Of a stretch of DNA of 31,975 nt, positions 8,007 to 15,189 are shown piece by piece. The notes beneath the pieces are model-generated. The model had not been told where the DNA came from and ran no database searches. It was given only the letters and a program-made list of their open reading frames with translations. Made by a program: the position numbers and the translations under genes. Within the stretch, counting starts at the first letter, position 1. Each line of letters begins with the position of its first letter. Origin of the DNA: an uncultured Collinsella sp. (GTDB taxonomy: Bacteria > Actinomycetota > Coriobacteriia > Coriobacteriales > Coriobacteriaceae); NCBI GenBank assembly GCA_905209765.1, contig CAJLUE010000016.1, forward strand, positions 1 through 31,975. Direction: 5' to 3'.

Positions 8007-8345
8007 CTACACCGCGGCGGGGCCGTGTTCGCCGGTGCGGATGCGGATGACCTCCTCGACCGGCTCGACCCAAATCTTGCCGTCTCCAACGGCACCGGTG
8101 CGTGCAGCGTTACAGATGATGTCGACAATGCCGTCGACATGCTCATCGGCACAAATGAGCGTGAACTGCACCTTAGGGATCGTGTTGACAAGCAACTCGT
8201 TGCCGCGCACGTATTCCTTCCAGCCATGCTGTGCGCCGCAGCCCTGCACCTGGTTGATAGTCATACCGCGAACATCAGCAGCAAACAGCGCATCTTTGAG
8301 AACCTCAAGCTTTTCCTGGCGCACGATAGCCGTGATCTTTTTCAT
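8007..8345 (-). CDS. PII-family nitrogen regulatory protein without T-loop Tyr51
   Basis: A 112-residue GlnB/GlnK-family signal protein, the usual partner of the ammonium channel encoded upstream. PII trimers bind ATP/ADP and 2-oxoglutarate and block AmtB with the T-loop. Visible landmarks are the N-terminal MKKITAIVRQ strand, Gln39 and Lys58 (2-oxoglutarate ligands in known PII), the C-terminal signature TGAVGDGKIWV (83-93) and the RIRTGE end. The T-loop reads GWKEYVRGNELLV. Aligned without gaps to E. coli GlnB, position 51 is Leu instead of the uridylylated or adenylylated Tyr, position 46 is Val, and Arg38 is Ala. Covalent control at Tyr51 is therefore impossible; a neighbouring Tyr45 exists. 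The start is supported by GAGAGGA 7 nt upstream. It lies 207 bp after amtB, with a large palindrome in the gap. I give no glnB/glnK symbol because of the divergence. Confidence 0.92.
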   Translation of the reverse strand: MKKITAIVRQEKLEVLKDALFAADVRGMTINQVQGCGAQHGWKEYVRGNELLVNTIPKVQFTLICADEHVDGIVDIICNAARTGAVGDGKIWVEPVEEVIRIRTGEHGPAAV

Positions 8346-8454
8346 AATGAATTCCTCTCAATAATCAACGTATCCCTTTACATGAGATGCGGGTTTCCCA
8401 GGTGTCGCAAACCAACCTCAGAGATCAAAAAGTTCAACTGACTGGTCTTAGCAG

Positions 8455-8548
8455 GTTTCCCAAGTGCCGCAGATTGCCGTGAAAGAGGAGCGAAGCGTAC
8501 TTAAGTACGTGAGCGACGATTGAACGGCAAGGTGCGGTGCTTGGGGAA
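8455..8548. repeat. Large imperfect palindrome between amtB and the PII gene
   Basis: Arms 8456-8481 and 8523-8548 pair in about 20 of 26 positions (CCCAAG.GCCGCA then TTGCCGT, and the complement). The centre is a perfect 14-bp palindrome CGTACTTAAGTACG (8496-8509), flanked by two direct GAGCGA copies. A solo relative of the outer arm, GGTTTCCCAGGTGTCGCA, stands at 8392-8409. The element lies inside the transcribed gap of the presumed amtB-PII operon, so it could act as an RNA hairpin that sets the relative expression of the two genes. It may also be a REP-like interspersed repeat. Confidence 0.65.
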
Positions 8549-8552
8549 GCTG

Positions 8553-9830
8553 CTAGTCAAGTCCCGAGAAGGAGGGATATGCGCTCTCGCCGTGCTGACT
8601 CGCATCCAGGCCCAGCGCCTCGTCAGCCTCGTCCACACGCAGGCTGCCATGGAACAGCGCCTTGACCACCGCGGCGATCACCAAGTCGAGCACCAGCACA
8701 AGAGCGACCGTAACCACAATGCCCAAAATCTGCGAGATGAGCAGCGACACGTCGCCCGTGTAGAGCAGGCCGCCCTTACCGGTCCACGAGAGCTCCGGCA
8801 CGCAGAACAGGCCCGTGAGCACGCCGCCCAAGATGCCGCCGATACCATGGCAGCCAAACGCGTCGAGCGCATCGTCATAACCAAACTTGGTCTTGAGATG
8901 ACTGATAGCCAGGTAGCAGACGGGCGACACGATCAGGCCCATGACCAGTGCCGCCCACGGCTCGACAAAGCCCGCACCCGGCGTAACCACCACAAGGCCC
9001 GCAACCAGACCGGTACTGGCGCCCACCAGCGTGGGGCGACCGGTATGCACGCGCTCGACGGCAAGCCACGAGACCATGCCCGCCGCGCTGGCCGTCACGG
9101 TGTTGAGGATGGCGAGCGCCGCCACGGCGTCGGCCTTAAACTCGCTACCGCCGTTAAAGCCAAACCAGCCAAACCAAAGCAGACCGGCGCCCAGCGCCAC
9201 AAACGGCACGTTATGCGGACGGTAGCTCACCATGCCAAAGCCGCGACGACGGCCGAGCATTAAGCAGAGAATCAGGCCGGTAAGACCGGACGAAATGTGC
9301 ACCACGTCGCCGCCGGCAAAGTCGAGCGCGCCGATAATGTCACCGATAAAGGAGCCATCGCCGCCCCAAACCATGTGGGCAAGCGGCGCATAGACCACAA
9401 GCAGCCAAATGCCCAGGAAGGCCGTCATGGCACCAAACTTAACGCGGCCGGCCAGGCTGCCCGTGACGATAGCGGCCGTGATCATGGCAAACGCCATCTG
9501 GAAGGCGATGTTGATGATCTGGGGGTAGACGGCACCGTCTGCGGCATTGCCCTCGGCCGCCTGCAGCACCTGGCTGAGCACCGGCAGGCACAGCAGCTGG
9601 TCGAAGCCGCCAATAAACGGGCTGGAACCGTCGCCGCCGTAGGCCAGCGACCAGCCGGCAACAATCCACAGCACACCAACCAGACCAATGGCGCCAAAGC
9701 ACATGAGCATAGTGTTGATGACATTTTTGCGCCTGGACAGGCCGCCATAGAAAAACGCCAGACCCGGTGTCATTAAAAACACGAGCATGGTGCAGATGAG
9801 CATAAACGTTGTCGATCCCGTATCGTACAT
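8553..9830 (-). CDS. amtB: Ammonium transporter AmtB
   Basis: A 425-residue integral membrane protein of the Amt/Rh family that conducts ammonium into the cell. The family signature FFYGGLSRRKNVIN follows the first membrane helix. The pore twin-histidine positions appear as AHMVWGGDG and FGCHGIGGILGG, and DFAGGDVVHISSG matches the conserved helix-5 stretch. About eleven hydrophobic segments are visible, the normal topology. The frame stays open further upstream, but the start MYDTGSTTF is chosen because GGGGGAG stands 5 nt before its ATG and membrane segment 1 begins right after it. It is followed by the PII gene, the classic amtB-PII pair, so the channel is likely gated by that PII protein. 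Upstream lies an array of GAAAC-like repeats that may serve nitrogen control. Confidence 0.95.
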   Translation of the reverse strand: MYDTGSTTFMLICTMLVFLMTPGLAFFYGGLSRRKNVINTMLMCFGAIGLVGVLWIVAGWSLAYGGDGSSPFIGGFDQLLCLPVLSQVLQAAEGNAADGAVYPQIINIAFQMAFAMITAAIVTGSLAGRVKFGAMTAFLGIWLLVVYAPLAHMVWGGDGSFIGDIIGALDFAGGDVVHISSGLTGLILCLMLGRRRGFGMVSYRPHNVPFVALGAGLLWFGWFGFNGGSEFKADAVAALAILNTVTASAAGMVSWLAVERVHTGRPTLVGASTGLVAGLVVVTPGAGFVEPWAALVMGLIVSPVCYLAISHLKTKFGYDDALDAFGCHGIGGILGGVLTGLFCVPELSWTGKGGLLYTGDVSLLISQILGIVVTVALVLVLDLVIAAVVKALFHGSLRVDEADEALGLDASQHGESAYPSFSGLD

Positions 9831-9932
9831 TCGCTCCCCCTTGGTCGCATGGACGTTGTCGGCGCCCATAATGCGGCCGAGGGGCAACTGGTGTAGACCA
9901 GATACGGCGTTGTTAAACGCTGCGTTGTCGAA

Positions 9933-9992
9933 TGGAAACGGTGCCGCAATCTTGGAAACGGCGCGGCAACGAGCGCGAAACGAACGGGAAAT
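9933..9992 (-). promoter_or_regulatory. Phased GAAAC/GCAAC repeats upstream of amtB
   Basis: On the plus strand GAAAC (9955), GCAAC (9966), GAAAC (9977) and GAAAT (9988) follow each other at an exact 11-bp period, each separated by 6 bp. One more GAAAC (9935) lies 20 bp before the first, within a 17-bp direct repeat (TGGAAACGG.GC.GCAA at 9933 and 9953). The spacing resembles the GTnAC-n6-GAAAC-n6 boxes of the actinobacterial nitrogen regulator GlnR. The array lies 105-160 bp upstream of amtB. The resemblance is an inference; the flanking DNA (9831-10028) otherwise shows no gene. Confidence 0.4.
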
Positions 9993-10028
9993 GCGCGAGC
10001 AAGGGAGCCGTGGGCGCGCCCGTCCCGG

Positions 10029-11048
10029 CTAGCGCCGAAACAGTTCGTGGGCGCGGTCGCGGAGATTAGTTGCTCGAATGACACCTTCGTAGCGATTAAT
10101 GCGCAGACGCGGGAAGGCGTTAAAGAAGCGTAGGTCGCGGCGGCTGAGTGACACGCTCGGCACCGGACGGCCCATGCGCTTGCCGGCAAGGCGACGACTG
10201 AGCGACGGACGCGACATACTCGGCGCGGCATCGGCCACGCGGCGGGCGGCAAGCGCCAGGCCGCGAGCACCATCTGCGATAAACGTCGGCATCGAAGCCT
10301 TCTCACGAAGGGCATCGAGCGTCGCGTCGCCCAGCTCGGCCAGCCAAGCGTTAACGGCACGGCTACGGATGTGCGTCTGTGCCACCGAGTCAATCGTCGA
10401 ATCGGGAATACGCTCGAGCATTGAGTCCGAGGCATCGGCAAGCGACTCGTTGATGCGGTCGGCAAGGTCGGCTCGGACGCGCTCCAGCTGATCGGACAGA
10501 CGCCGCCAGCTCGCCAACGAGCACGCCGCGTCGACCATCATCGCGACCGCGACGATAAAGGCGGACAGCCGCACAATCAGCACCGGCAGATGGCCAAGCA
10601 GCCCCAGCAATGCCGGCTCCACTAAACGGCAAATGCACAACGCACCCAAGCCAAACGCGCATGCCCAGTACAGACAGATGCGTCCGTGCAGGTTAAACGG
10701 CAGGTGCGAATAGTCCCAAAACCGGGCACCGGTCGTTTTCTCCAGCAGCACGCCCACGCTGTACTCAATCACGCTGCATACGAGCGCTGCAGCGACAAAC
10801 TGGCTCGACGCGTCAGGAATTCCGCGCAACAGCAGCCAGCAGGCAATGCCGCCCGCGCCATAGATGGGGCAGCACGGTCCCAGCAAAAAGCCGCTGTTGG
10901 CAAAGCGCCCGTGGTTGAGCATGGCGCAGACTGTCGATTCCCATGCCCAGCCGCAGAAACCGTAGAAGGCGAACGAGAGCACCAGCGCCGAAAGCGGACA
11001 GACGGCAAGCGTCGCGCCGTCAAATGCCATGTCGATCGCGGTCCCCAC
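10029..11048 (-). CDS. CmpB-type (putative ABC transporter type IV) membrane protein
   Basis: A 339-residue protein whose N-terminal half matches the CmpB / putative ABC-transporter type IV family. After a first membrane helix comes FYGFCGWAWEST, then NSGFLLGPCCPIYGAGG, SVIEYSVGVLLE and FWDYSHLPFNLHGRICLYW, the conserved family blocks. About five to six membrane segments lie in residues 10-185. The C-terminal 150 residues are soluble, helical and Arg-rich with no recognised domain. Family function is not established. The start is GTG, 6 nt after GGAGAGGG. It begins 3 bp after the stop of the HD-domain gene, so the two genes are very likely translationally coupled and may share a role at the membrane. 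Confidence 0.8.
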   Translation of the reverse strand: MGTAIDMAFDGATLAVCPLSALVLSFAFYGFCGWAWESTVCAMLNHGRFANSGFLLGPCCPIYGAGGIACWLLLRGIPDASSQFVAAALVCSVIEYSVGVLLEKTTGARFWDYSHLPFNLHGRICLYWACAFGLGALCICRLVEPALLGLLGHLPVLIVRLSAFIVAVAMMVDAACSLASWRRLSDQLERVRADLADRINESLADASDSMLERIPDSTIDSVAQTHIRSRAVNAWLAELGDATLDALREKASMPTFIADGARGLALAARRVADAAPSMSRPSLSRRLAGKRMGRPVPSVSLSRRDLRFFNAFPRLRINRYEGVIRATNLRDRAHELFRR

Positions 11049-11051
11049 CGT

Positions 11052-11588
11052 CTACCCTCTCCTCTTTTCGCTCGATTCGCCACTCATGCCATCGTCCGCC
11101 TCGTCCTTGCGCGGCAGGCGGCCGGCGACCGTCTCGCGCAGAGCGCACCATTTATCTGCCAGGCATACAATCCAAGCCTCACGACACGTCGGCGGCACTG
11201 GCACCAGCGGAAACATATGCCGCACGATAATATTCCGCTCGCGCGGCGTCAGCTCAAAATCTTCCTCCGCGCGTGCCAGGGCAAAAAATGGGTGGCGAAA
11301 GCCATGCAGCCGATGGCTTGGGTCGGAATCGTGCCAGTCATAGAGAAAGTAATCGTGCAGCAGAGCCCCGCGCAGCAGCGAGCCGCGGTCGACCGAGACA
11401 CCGACGCGGCCCAGGCGCTCGGCAAAGGACAGACTTGCCCGCGCCACCGAGGTCACATGCGCATACACCGTCACATCGCCATGCTGAATAAACTCGCGCG
11501 TCAGGTCCAGACGGCCCGCCTGTGCCAGTTGACGGGCAGCATGGTCTACTTCGCACGCGATTTTCTCGGCACGAACGACATCGGACAT
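11052..11588 (-). CDS. HD-domain protein
   Basis: A 178-residue cytoplasmic protein with an HD-type metal-dependent phosphohydrolase fold. His and Asp of the HD motif are in LLHDYFLYDWHD. A preceding His (YAHVTSVA) and a later Asp (VCLADKWCALRE) fit the other metal positions, and RHPFFALARA and RHMFPLVP add conserved histidines. The frame is open 24 codons further upstream, but MSDVVRAEK is chosen because GGAGG stands 5 nt before it. HD proteins of this size in Firmicutes and Actinobacteria are mostly uncharacterised nucleotide or phosphate-ester hydrolases; substrate is unknown. It is the first gene of the pair with the CmpB-type protein and is divergent from dxs. Confidence 0.8.
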   Translation of the reverse strand: MSDVVRAEKIACEVDHAARQLAQAGRLDLTREFIQHGDVTVYAHVTSVARASLSFAERLGRVGVSVDRGSLLRGALLHDYFLYDWHDSDPSHRLHGFRHPFFALARAEEDFELTPRERNIIVRHMFPLVPVPPTCREAWIVCLADKWCALRETVAGRLPRKDEADDGMSGESSEKRRG

Positions 11589-11674
11589 GCTGCCTCCTTC
11601 CAGCGACTCACGACGACAAGCCACAGCCCGTGCGCAATCGATAAAAACATCATGGAACACATCAGTATGGCATC

Positions 11675-11692
11675 GGACAAAACGTTTTGCCC
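11675..11692. promoter_or_regulatory. Palindrome in the divergent dxs / HD-gene intergenic region
   Basis: GGACAAAACGTTTTGCCC is an 18-bp near-perfect palindrome (8 of 9 pairs), between the two divergent genes. It could be an operator. No regulator gene is adjacent, and no clear promoter elements are visible around it. Confidence 0.3.
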
Positions 11693-11816
11693 CACCAGTT
11701 GGCGAATTACCGCGCCGCCGTCACATATCAAACGCCAAAATGTGCGAGACTGTTTTGTGCAATTGTGCCGGCCGAGGGAGCGCCGGCGCTCGATTCGCAT
11801 GGAGTAACCCACAACG

Positions 11817-13598
11817 ATGCTGCTTACGCAAACGACAACGCCCGAGGACGTCAAGGCTCTTAATCGCGCCGAGCTCCCGCAGCTCTGCGATGAGATTCGC
11901 CACGCCATCCTCGAAAGCTCCGCCGCTGTCGGCGGACACGTTGCCCCCAACCTGGGCGTCGTTGAGCTTACGGTCGCGCTCCATCGCGTGTTTAACTCCC
12001 CTATCGACAAGATAGTCTTTGACGTTTCGCACCAGACCTACGCCCACAAGGCGCTGACTGGGCGCGCGTACACTTATATCGATTCGAAGCGCTTTGGCGA
12101 GGCCTCTGGCTTTGCCAATCCCGACGAGTCCGAACACGACCTGTTCGCCATGGGCCATACCTCCACGTCGGTGAGCCTGGGCTGCGGCCTTGCCCACGCG
12201 CGCGACCTGGCGGGCGATACGTACAACGTCATCACCATCATTGGCGACGGCTCGCTTTCGGGTGGCCTGGCGTTTGAGGGCTTCAACAATGCCGCCGAAC
12301 TCGATAGCAACCTGATCATCATCGTCAACGATAACGACCAGTCCATCGCCGAAAACCACGGTGGCCTATATCGCAATCTGGCCGAGCTGCGCGCCAGCGA
12401 CGGCACCTGTGAGCGCAACGTTTTCCGCGCGATGGGGCTCGACTACCGCTATCTGGACGCCGGTAACGATGTGTTGGCCCTCGTCGACGCGCTGCAGGAA
12501 CTGCGCAATATCGATCACCCCATCGTGCTGCACGTCTCCACCGCCAAGGGCAAGGGCTTTGAGCCGGCCCAGAGCGACCCCGAGCGCTGGCACCACGTGG
12601 GTCCGTTTGACATGGCAACTGGGCGCAAGCTCTGCCCGGGCCATCCGAGCGAGCCTGCGCCGCGCACCTATGCCGACATTACGGGCGAGGCGCTCAGCGC
12701 CGCCATCGAGCGCGATCCGCAGGTTGTGGGCATCACGGCCGCCACGCCCTACATCATGGGCTTTACGCCCGAGCTTCGCGCTGCCGCCGGCAAACAGTTC
12801 GTCGATGTGGGCATTGCCGAGGAGCACGCCGTGACTTTTGCCACCGCGCTTGCGCGCTCGGGCGCCAAGCCAGTCTTTGGTGTGTACGGCACGTTTTTGC
12901 AGCGCGCCTACGACGAGCTGTGGCACGACCTGTGCCTCAACGACGCCCCCGCAACCATCCTGGTGTTTGGTGCGTCAATCTTTGGCACCACGTCCGAGAC
13001 GCACCTCTCGTTCTTCGATATTTCCATGCTGGGCGCTCTTCCCAACATGCGCTACCTAGCGCCGGCCTGCATGGAGGAATACCTGTCCATGCTGAACTGG
13101 TCGCTCGACCATCGCGAACATCCTGTGGCGATTCGCGTGCCCGGCATTGGCCTGGTGAGCCGTCCCGACCTTGCTCCCACCGAAGACACCGACTACAGTG
13201 CCGTTCACTACAACGTGGTTCGCCAGGGTCGCGACGTAGCAGTGCTCGCACTCGGTGATTTCTTTGAGCTGGGCGAGCGCGTGGCAAACCGTTTGGCTGC
13301 CGAGTATGGTATCGAGGCCACGCTCGTCAACCCGCGCTTTGCAACCGAGCTTGACCGCGAGTTTCTCGACGGCCTTGCCGCCGAGCATCGCGTTGTCATC
13401 ACCCTTGAGGACGGCATCTTGGACGGCGGCTGGGGCGAGCGCGTGGCGTGCTACCTGGCCTGCACGCCCGTGCGCACGCGCACCTTCGGCATCGCCAAGG
13501 GCTTCCCCGACCGCTACGACCCCAACGAGCTGCTCGCTCAGAACGGCATGGCGGTCGAGAACATGGCCGCCGAAGCCGTAAGGCTACTCAACGAGTAA
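11817..13598 (+). CDS. dxs: 1-deoxy-D-xylulose-5-phosphate synthase family protein (divergent)
   Basis: A 593-residue thiamine-diphosphate enzyme of the DXS branch of the transketolase superfamily, which condenses pyruvate with glyceraldehyde 3-phosphate at the start of the MEP isoprenoid pathway. Present are His41 in GGHVAP, FDVSHQTYAHKALTGR (His72), the ThDP/Mg motif GDGSLSGG (143-150) with NDNDQSIAEN, KGKGFEPAQSDP, and the catalytic Glu335 in IAEEHAVTFA, followed by FLQRAYDELWHD. The C-terminal transketolase domain is intact. The protein is about 30 residues shorter than E. coli DXS. The substrate-binding block usually written DRAGxxGxDGxTH reads FGASIFGTTSETH here, and YPRG after AIR reads VPGI. 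It may be a paralogue with altered substrate use rather than the housekeeping enzyme. The ATG at 11817 follows GGAG at a slightly long distance. It is monocistronic with a strong terminator. Confidence 0.82.
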   Translation: MLLTQTTTPEDVKALNRAELPQLCDEIRHAILESSAAVGGHVAPNLGVVELTVALHRVFNSPIDKIVFDVSHQTYAHKALTGRAYTYIDSKRFGEASGFANPDESEHDLFAMGHTSTSVSLGCGLAHARDLAGDTYNVITIIGDGSLSGGLAFEGFNNAAELDSNLIIIVNDNDQSIAENHGGLYRNLAELRASDGTCERNVFRAMGLDYRYLDAGNDVLALVDALQELRNIDHPIVLHVSTAKGKGFEPAQSDPERWHHVGPFDMATGRKLCPGHPSEPAPRTYADITGEALSAAIERDPQVVGITAATPYIMGFTPELRAAAGKQFVDVGIAEEHAVTFATALARSGAKPVFGVYGTFLQRAYDELWHDLCLNDAPATILVFGASIFGTTSETHLSFFDISMLGALPNMRYLAPACMEEYLSMLNWSLDHREHPVAIRVPGIGLVSRPDLAPTEDTDYSAVHYNVVRQGRDVAVLALGDFFELGERVANRLAAEYGIEATLVNPRFATELDREFLDGLAAEHRVVITLEDGILDGGWGERVACYLACTPVRTRTFGIAKGFPDRYDPNELLAQNGMAVENMAAEAVRLLNE

Positions 13599-13599
13599 G

Positions 13600-13636
13600 A
13601 AAACCTCCGCAAGGGAAGCACCCCTGCGGAGGTTTT
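13600..13636 (+). terminator. Intrinsic terminator of dxs
   Basis: A perfect 12-bp stem AAAACCTCCGCA/TGCGGAGGTTTT with a 13-nt loop starts 2 bp after the stop codon and runs into TTTTAATTTT. Confidence 0.92.
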
Positions 13637-13652
13637 AATTTTCGTGACGCGA

Positions 13653-13872
13653 TTATCTCAATCTGTAACATCTAGGGCCCGAATTCTCGTCTAACTGTTA
13701 CAGATCTAGATAAGACGTCTTAGTCCCAGACCTTTGTCTCAATCTGTAACAGATAGAGACCTTTTGTCCGTCCAGATGTTACAGATTGAGACATTCGAAT
13801 TCCCCTGAAGAGATAATCTCGATCTGTAACAGGTAGAACCCATTTCCTCGTCTAACTGTTACAGATTGAGAC
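13653..13872. repeat. Tandem array of three palindromic units, period about 81 bp
   Basis: Three units have arms TCTGTAACA...TGTTACAGA: 13653-13670/13696-13713, 13736-13751/13777-13792 and 13816-13831/13857-13872. The middle unit pairs perfectly over 16 bp (GTCTCAATCTGTAACA); the others have two mismatches each. The loop is exactly 25 nt in all three and partly conserved (TAGA..CC then TCGTCTAAC). The units repeat every 80-81 bp. There is no coding potential and no CRISPR-type identical repeat. They lie between the dxs terminator and the promoter of the ABC importer, in a 457-bp gene-free gap (13599-14055). Confidence 0.75.
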
Positions 13873-13904
13873 AAAGCAGCAAGACAGGCCACCACATCTG
13901 CAAG

Positions 13905-13940
13905 AACCACCACAAAGGTGCCTGTCCCTTTTTGGTAGGT
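13905..13940. repeat. Degenerate copy of the CCTGTCCCTTTTTGG hairpin family
   Basis: The segment reads AACCACCACAAAGGTG then CCTGTCCCTTTTTGGTAGGT. The right half matches the hairpin copies at 23887 and 31885, but the left arm pairs poorly, so this looks like a decayed copy. Confidence 0.45.
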
Positions 13941-13982
13941 AGAATTACCCATAAGGCAAGTATGTTTCTGAGTTATTTCGTG

Positions 13983-14012
13983 TTGACCCATTTGAGCGCG
14001 ATAGGGTATAAC
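13983..14012 (+). promoter_or_regulatory. Sigma-70-type promoter of the ABC importer operon
   Basis: TTGACC (13983-13988) and TATAAC (14007-14012) are separated by 18 bp, 44 bp before the start codon of the binding-protein gene. It is the best promoter match seen in the window. Confidence 0.65.
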
Positions 14013-14055
14013 TCTACTCAACCGCTAGGGATTTTATTGAGAAAGGTGTTCTCCT

Positions 14056-15051
14056 ATGAGCAAGAACCTCTCCCAGCAGGTCGTTCTCGACCGCCGCGGC
14101 TTTGTTGCCGCCACCTTCGCAACCGTCGCCGGCCTTGGTCTTGCCGGCTGCTCCGACACCAGCGCCGAGGCCGACAAGGGTTCCGCCGCCGGCTCTTCCA
14201 AGAGCTCCGATGATACCGAGGCTTCCACCACGCTCGACGCTAAGGCATTCGACAAGCTCGTCGACAACGGCCCCAAGGCCGATGACGACGCCATCGCCGC
14301 CAGTACCTGGGCCACGGCCGTCAAGGACGCCGGCGTCTTTAAGATCGGTGGCGTTCAGACCTCCACGCTCTTCTCCCTCCTCAACGAGAAAGACGGTCAA
14401 ACCCGCGGCTTCGATGCCGGCATCGCGCAGCTTCTGTCCAACTACATCCTGGGCGAGAACAAGGTCGAGACCACCCAGGTGACCTCGGACACGCGCGAGT
14501 CCGTCCTGCAGAACGGCCAGGTCGACGCCGTCTTTGCCACCTACACCATCACTGACGAGCGCAAGAAGCTCGTCTCCTTTGCCGGTCCCTATTACTACAC
14601 GCAGCAGGCCATCCTGGTGCTTGCCGACAACGACGACATCAAGAGCGTCGACGACCTGGCCGACAAGAACGTCGCCGTCCAGTCCGGCTCCAACGGTCCC
14701 GCCATCCTGGAGGAGCTCGCTCCCAAGGCCAGCCAGCAGGAGTTCAAGACCGACGAGGAGGCCCGCCAGGCACTCCAGCAGGGCCGCGTCGATGCCTACG
14801 TCATCGACAACAACATGCAGCAGAGCGCCCTGGTCCGCGAGCCCGGTAAGTACAAGATCGCCGGCAAGTCCTTTGGCAACAAGGAGCCCTATGGCATTGG
14901 TCTGCCGCTCGATTCCGACGGCGTCGCCTTCGTCAACGACTTCCTTAAGAAGATCGAGGACGACGGCACCTGGACTGAGCTGTGGCAGATCTGCATCGGC
15001 GACCGTACGGGCGACACCAATGTTCCCGAGCTGCCCGAGATCGGCGCCTAG
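14056..15051 (+). CDS. Amino-acid ABC transporter substrate-binding lipoprotein (glutamate/polar amino-acid type)
   Basis: A 331-residue extracytoplasmic solute-binding protein, family 3. The N-terminus has a twin-arginine-like signal (DRRGFVAATFATVAGLGLAGC). The lipobox LAGC ends the hydrophobic stretch, so Cys33 would be lipidated and the protein anchored outside the membrane. A Ser/Ala/Asp-rich linker follows. The body has the family pattern RGFDAGIAQLL, DAVFATYTITDERKKLVSFAGPYY, a typical ligand-binding block, and AVQSGSNGPAILEEL. It best resembles GluB-type glutamate-binding proteins of actinobacteria, but specificity is inferred. The start follows AAAGGTG and a good promoter. It is the first gene of a four-gene importer operon. 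A hairpin separates it from the permease genes, as expected for a protein needed in excess. Confidence 0.9.
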   Translation: MSKNLSQQVVLDRRGFVAATFATVAGLGLAGCSDTSAEADKGSAAGSSKSSDDTEASTTLDAKAFDKLVDNGPKADDDAIAASTWATAVKDAGVFKIGGVQTSTLFSLLNEKDGQTRGFDAGIAQLLSNYILGENKVETTQVTSDTRESVLQNGQVDAVFATYTITDERKKLVSFAGPYYYTQQAILVLADNDDIKSVDDLADKNVAVQSGSNGPAILEELAPKASQQEFKTDEEARQALQQGRVDAYVIDNNMQQSALVREPGKYKIAGKSFGNKEPYGIGLPLDSDGVAFVNDFLKKIEDDGTWTELWQICIGDRTGDTNVPELPEIGA

Positions 15052-15139
15052 GCAGCGAGCCTGGTAACGGCCGCAGCGAAACCATATGGAAACGCATGGT
15101 ACGCTTTATTGCGGTAAACTGTTTCCTCACTGAGTTGTC

Positions 15140-15168
15140 GGGGCTTCCGTACACACGGGAGCCCCTTT
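15140..15168 (+). terminator. Attenuator-like hairpin between binding-protein and permease genes
   Basis: An 11-bp stem GGGGCTTCCGT/ACGGGAGCCCC (one G-T pair) with loop ACAC is followed by TTTCCTT. It lies 88 bp after the binding-protein gene and 22 bp before the first permease. Partial termination here would give more binding protein than permease. Confidence 0.75.
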
Positions 15169-15189
15169 CCTTATCGACGGGAGGTCCGC

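Noticed and set aside
13653..13872. CRISPR array
   Set aside because: Repeats alternate in orientation, differ from each other, have conserved 'spacers', and there are no cas genes.
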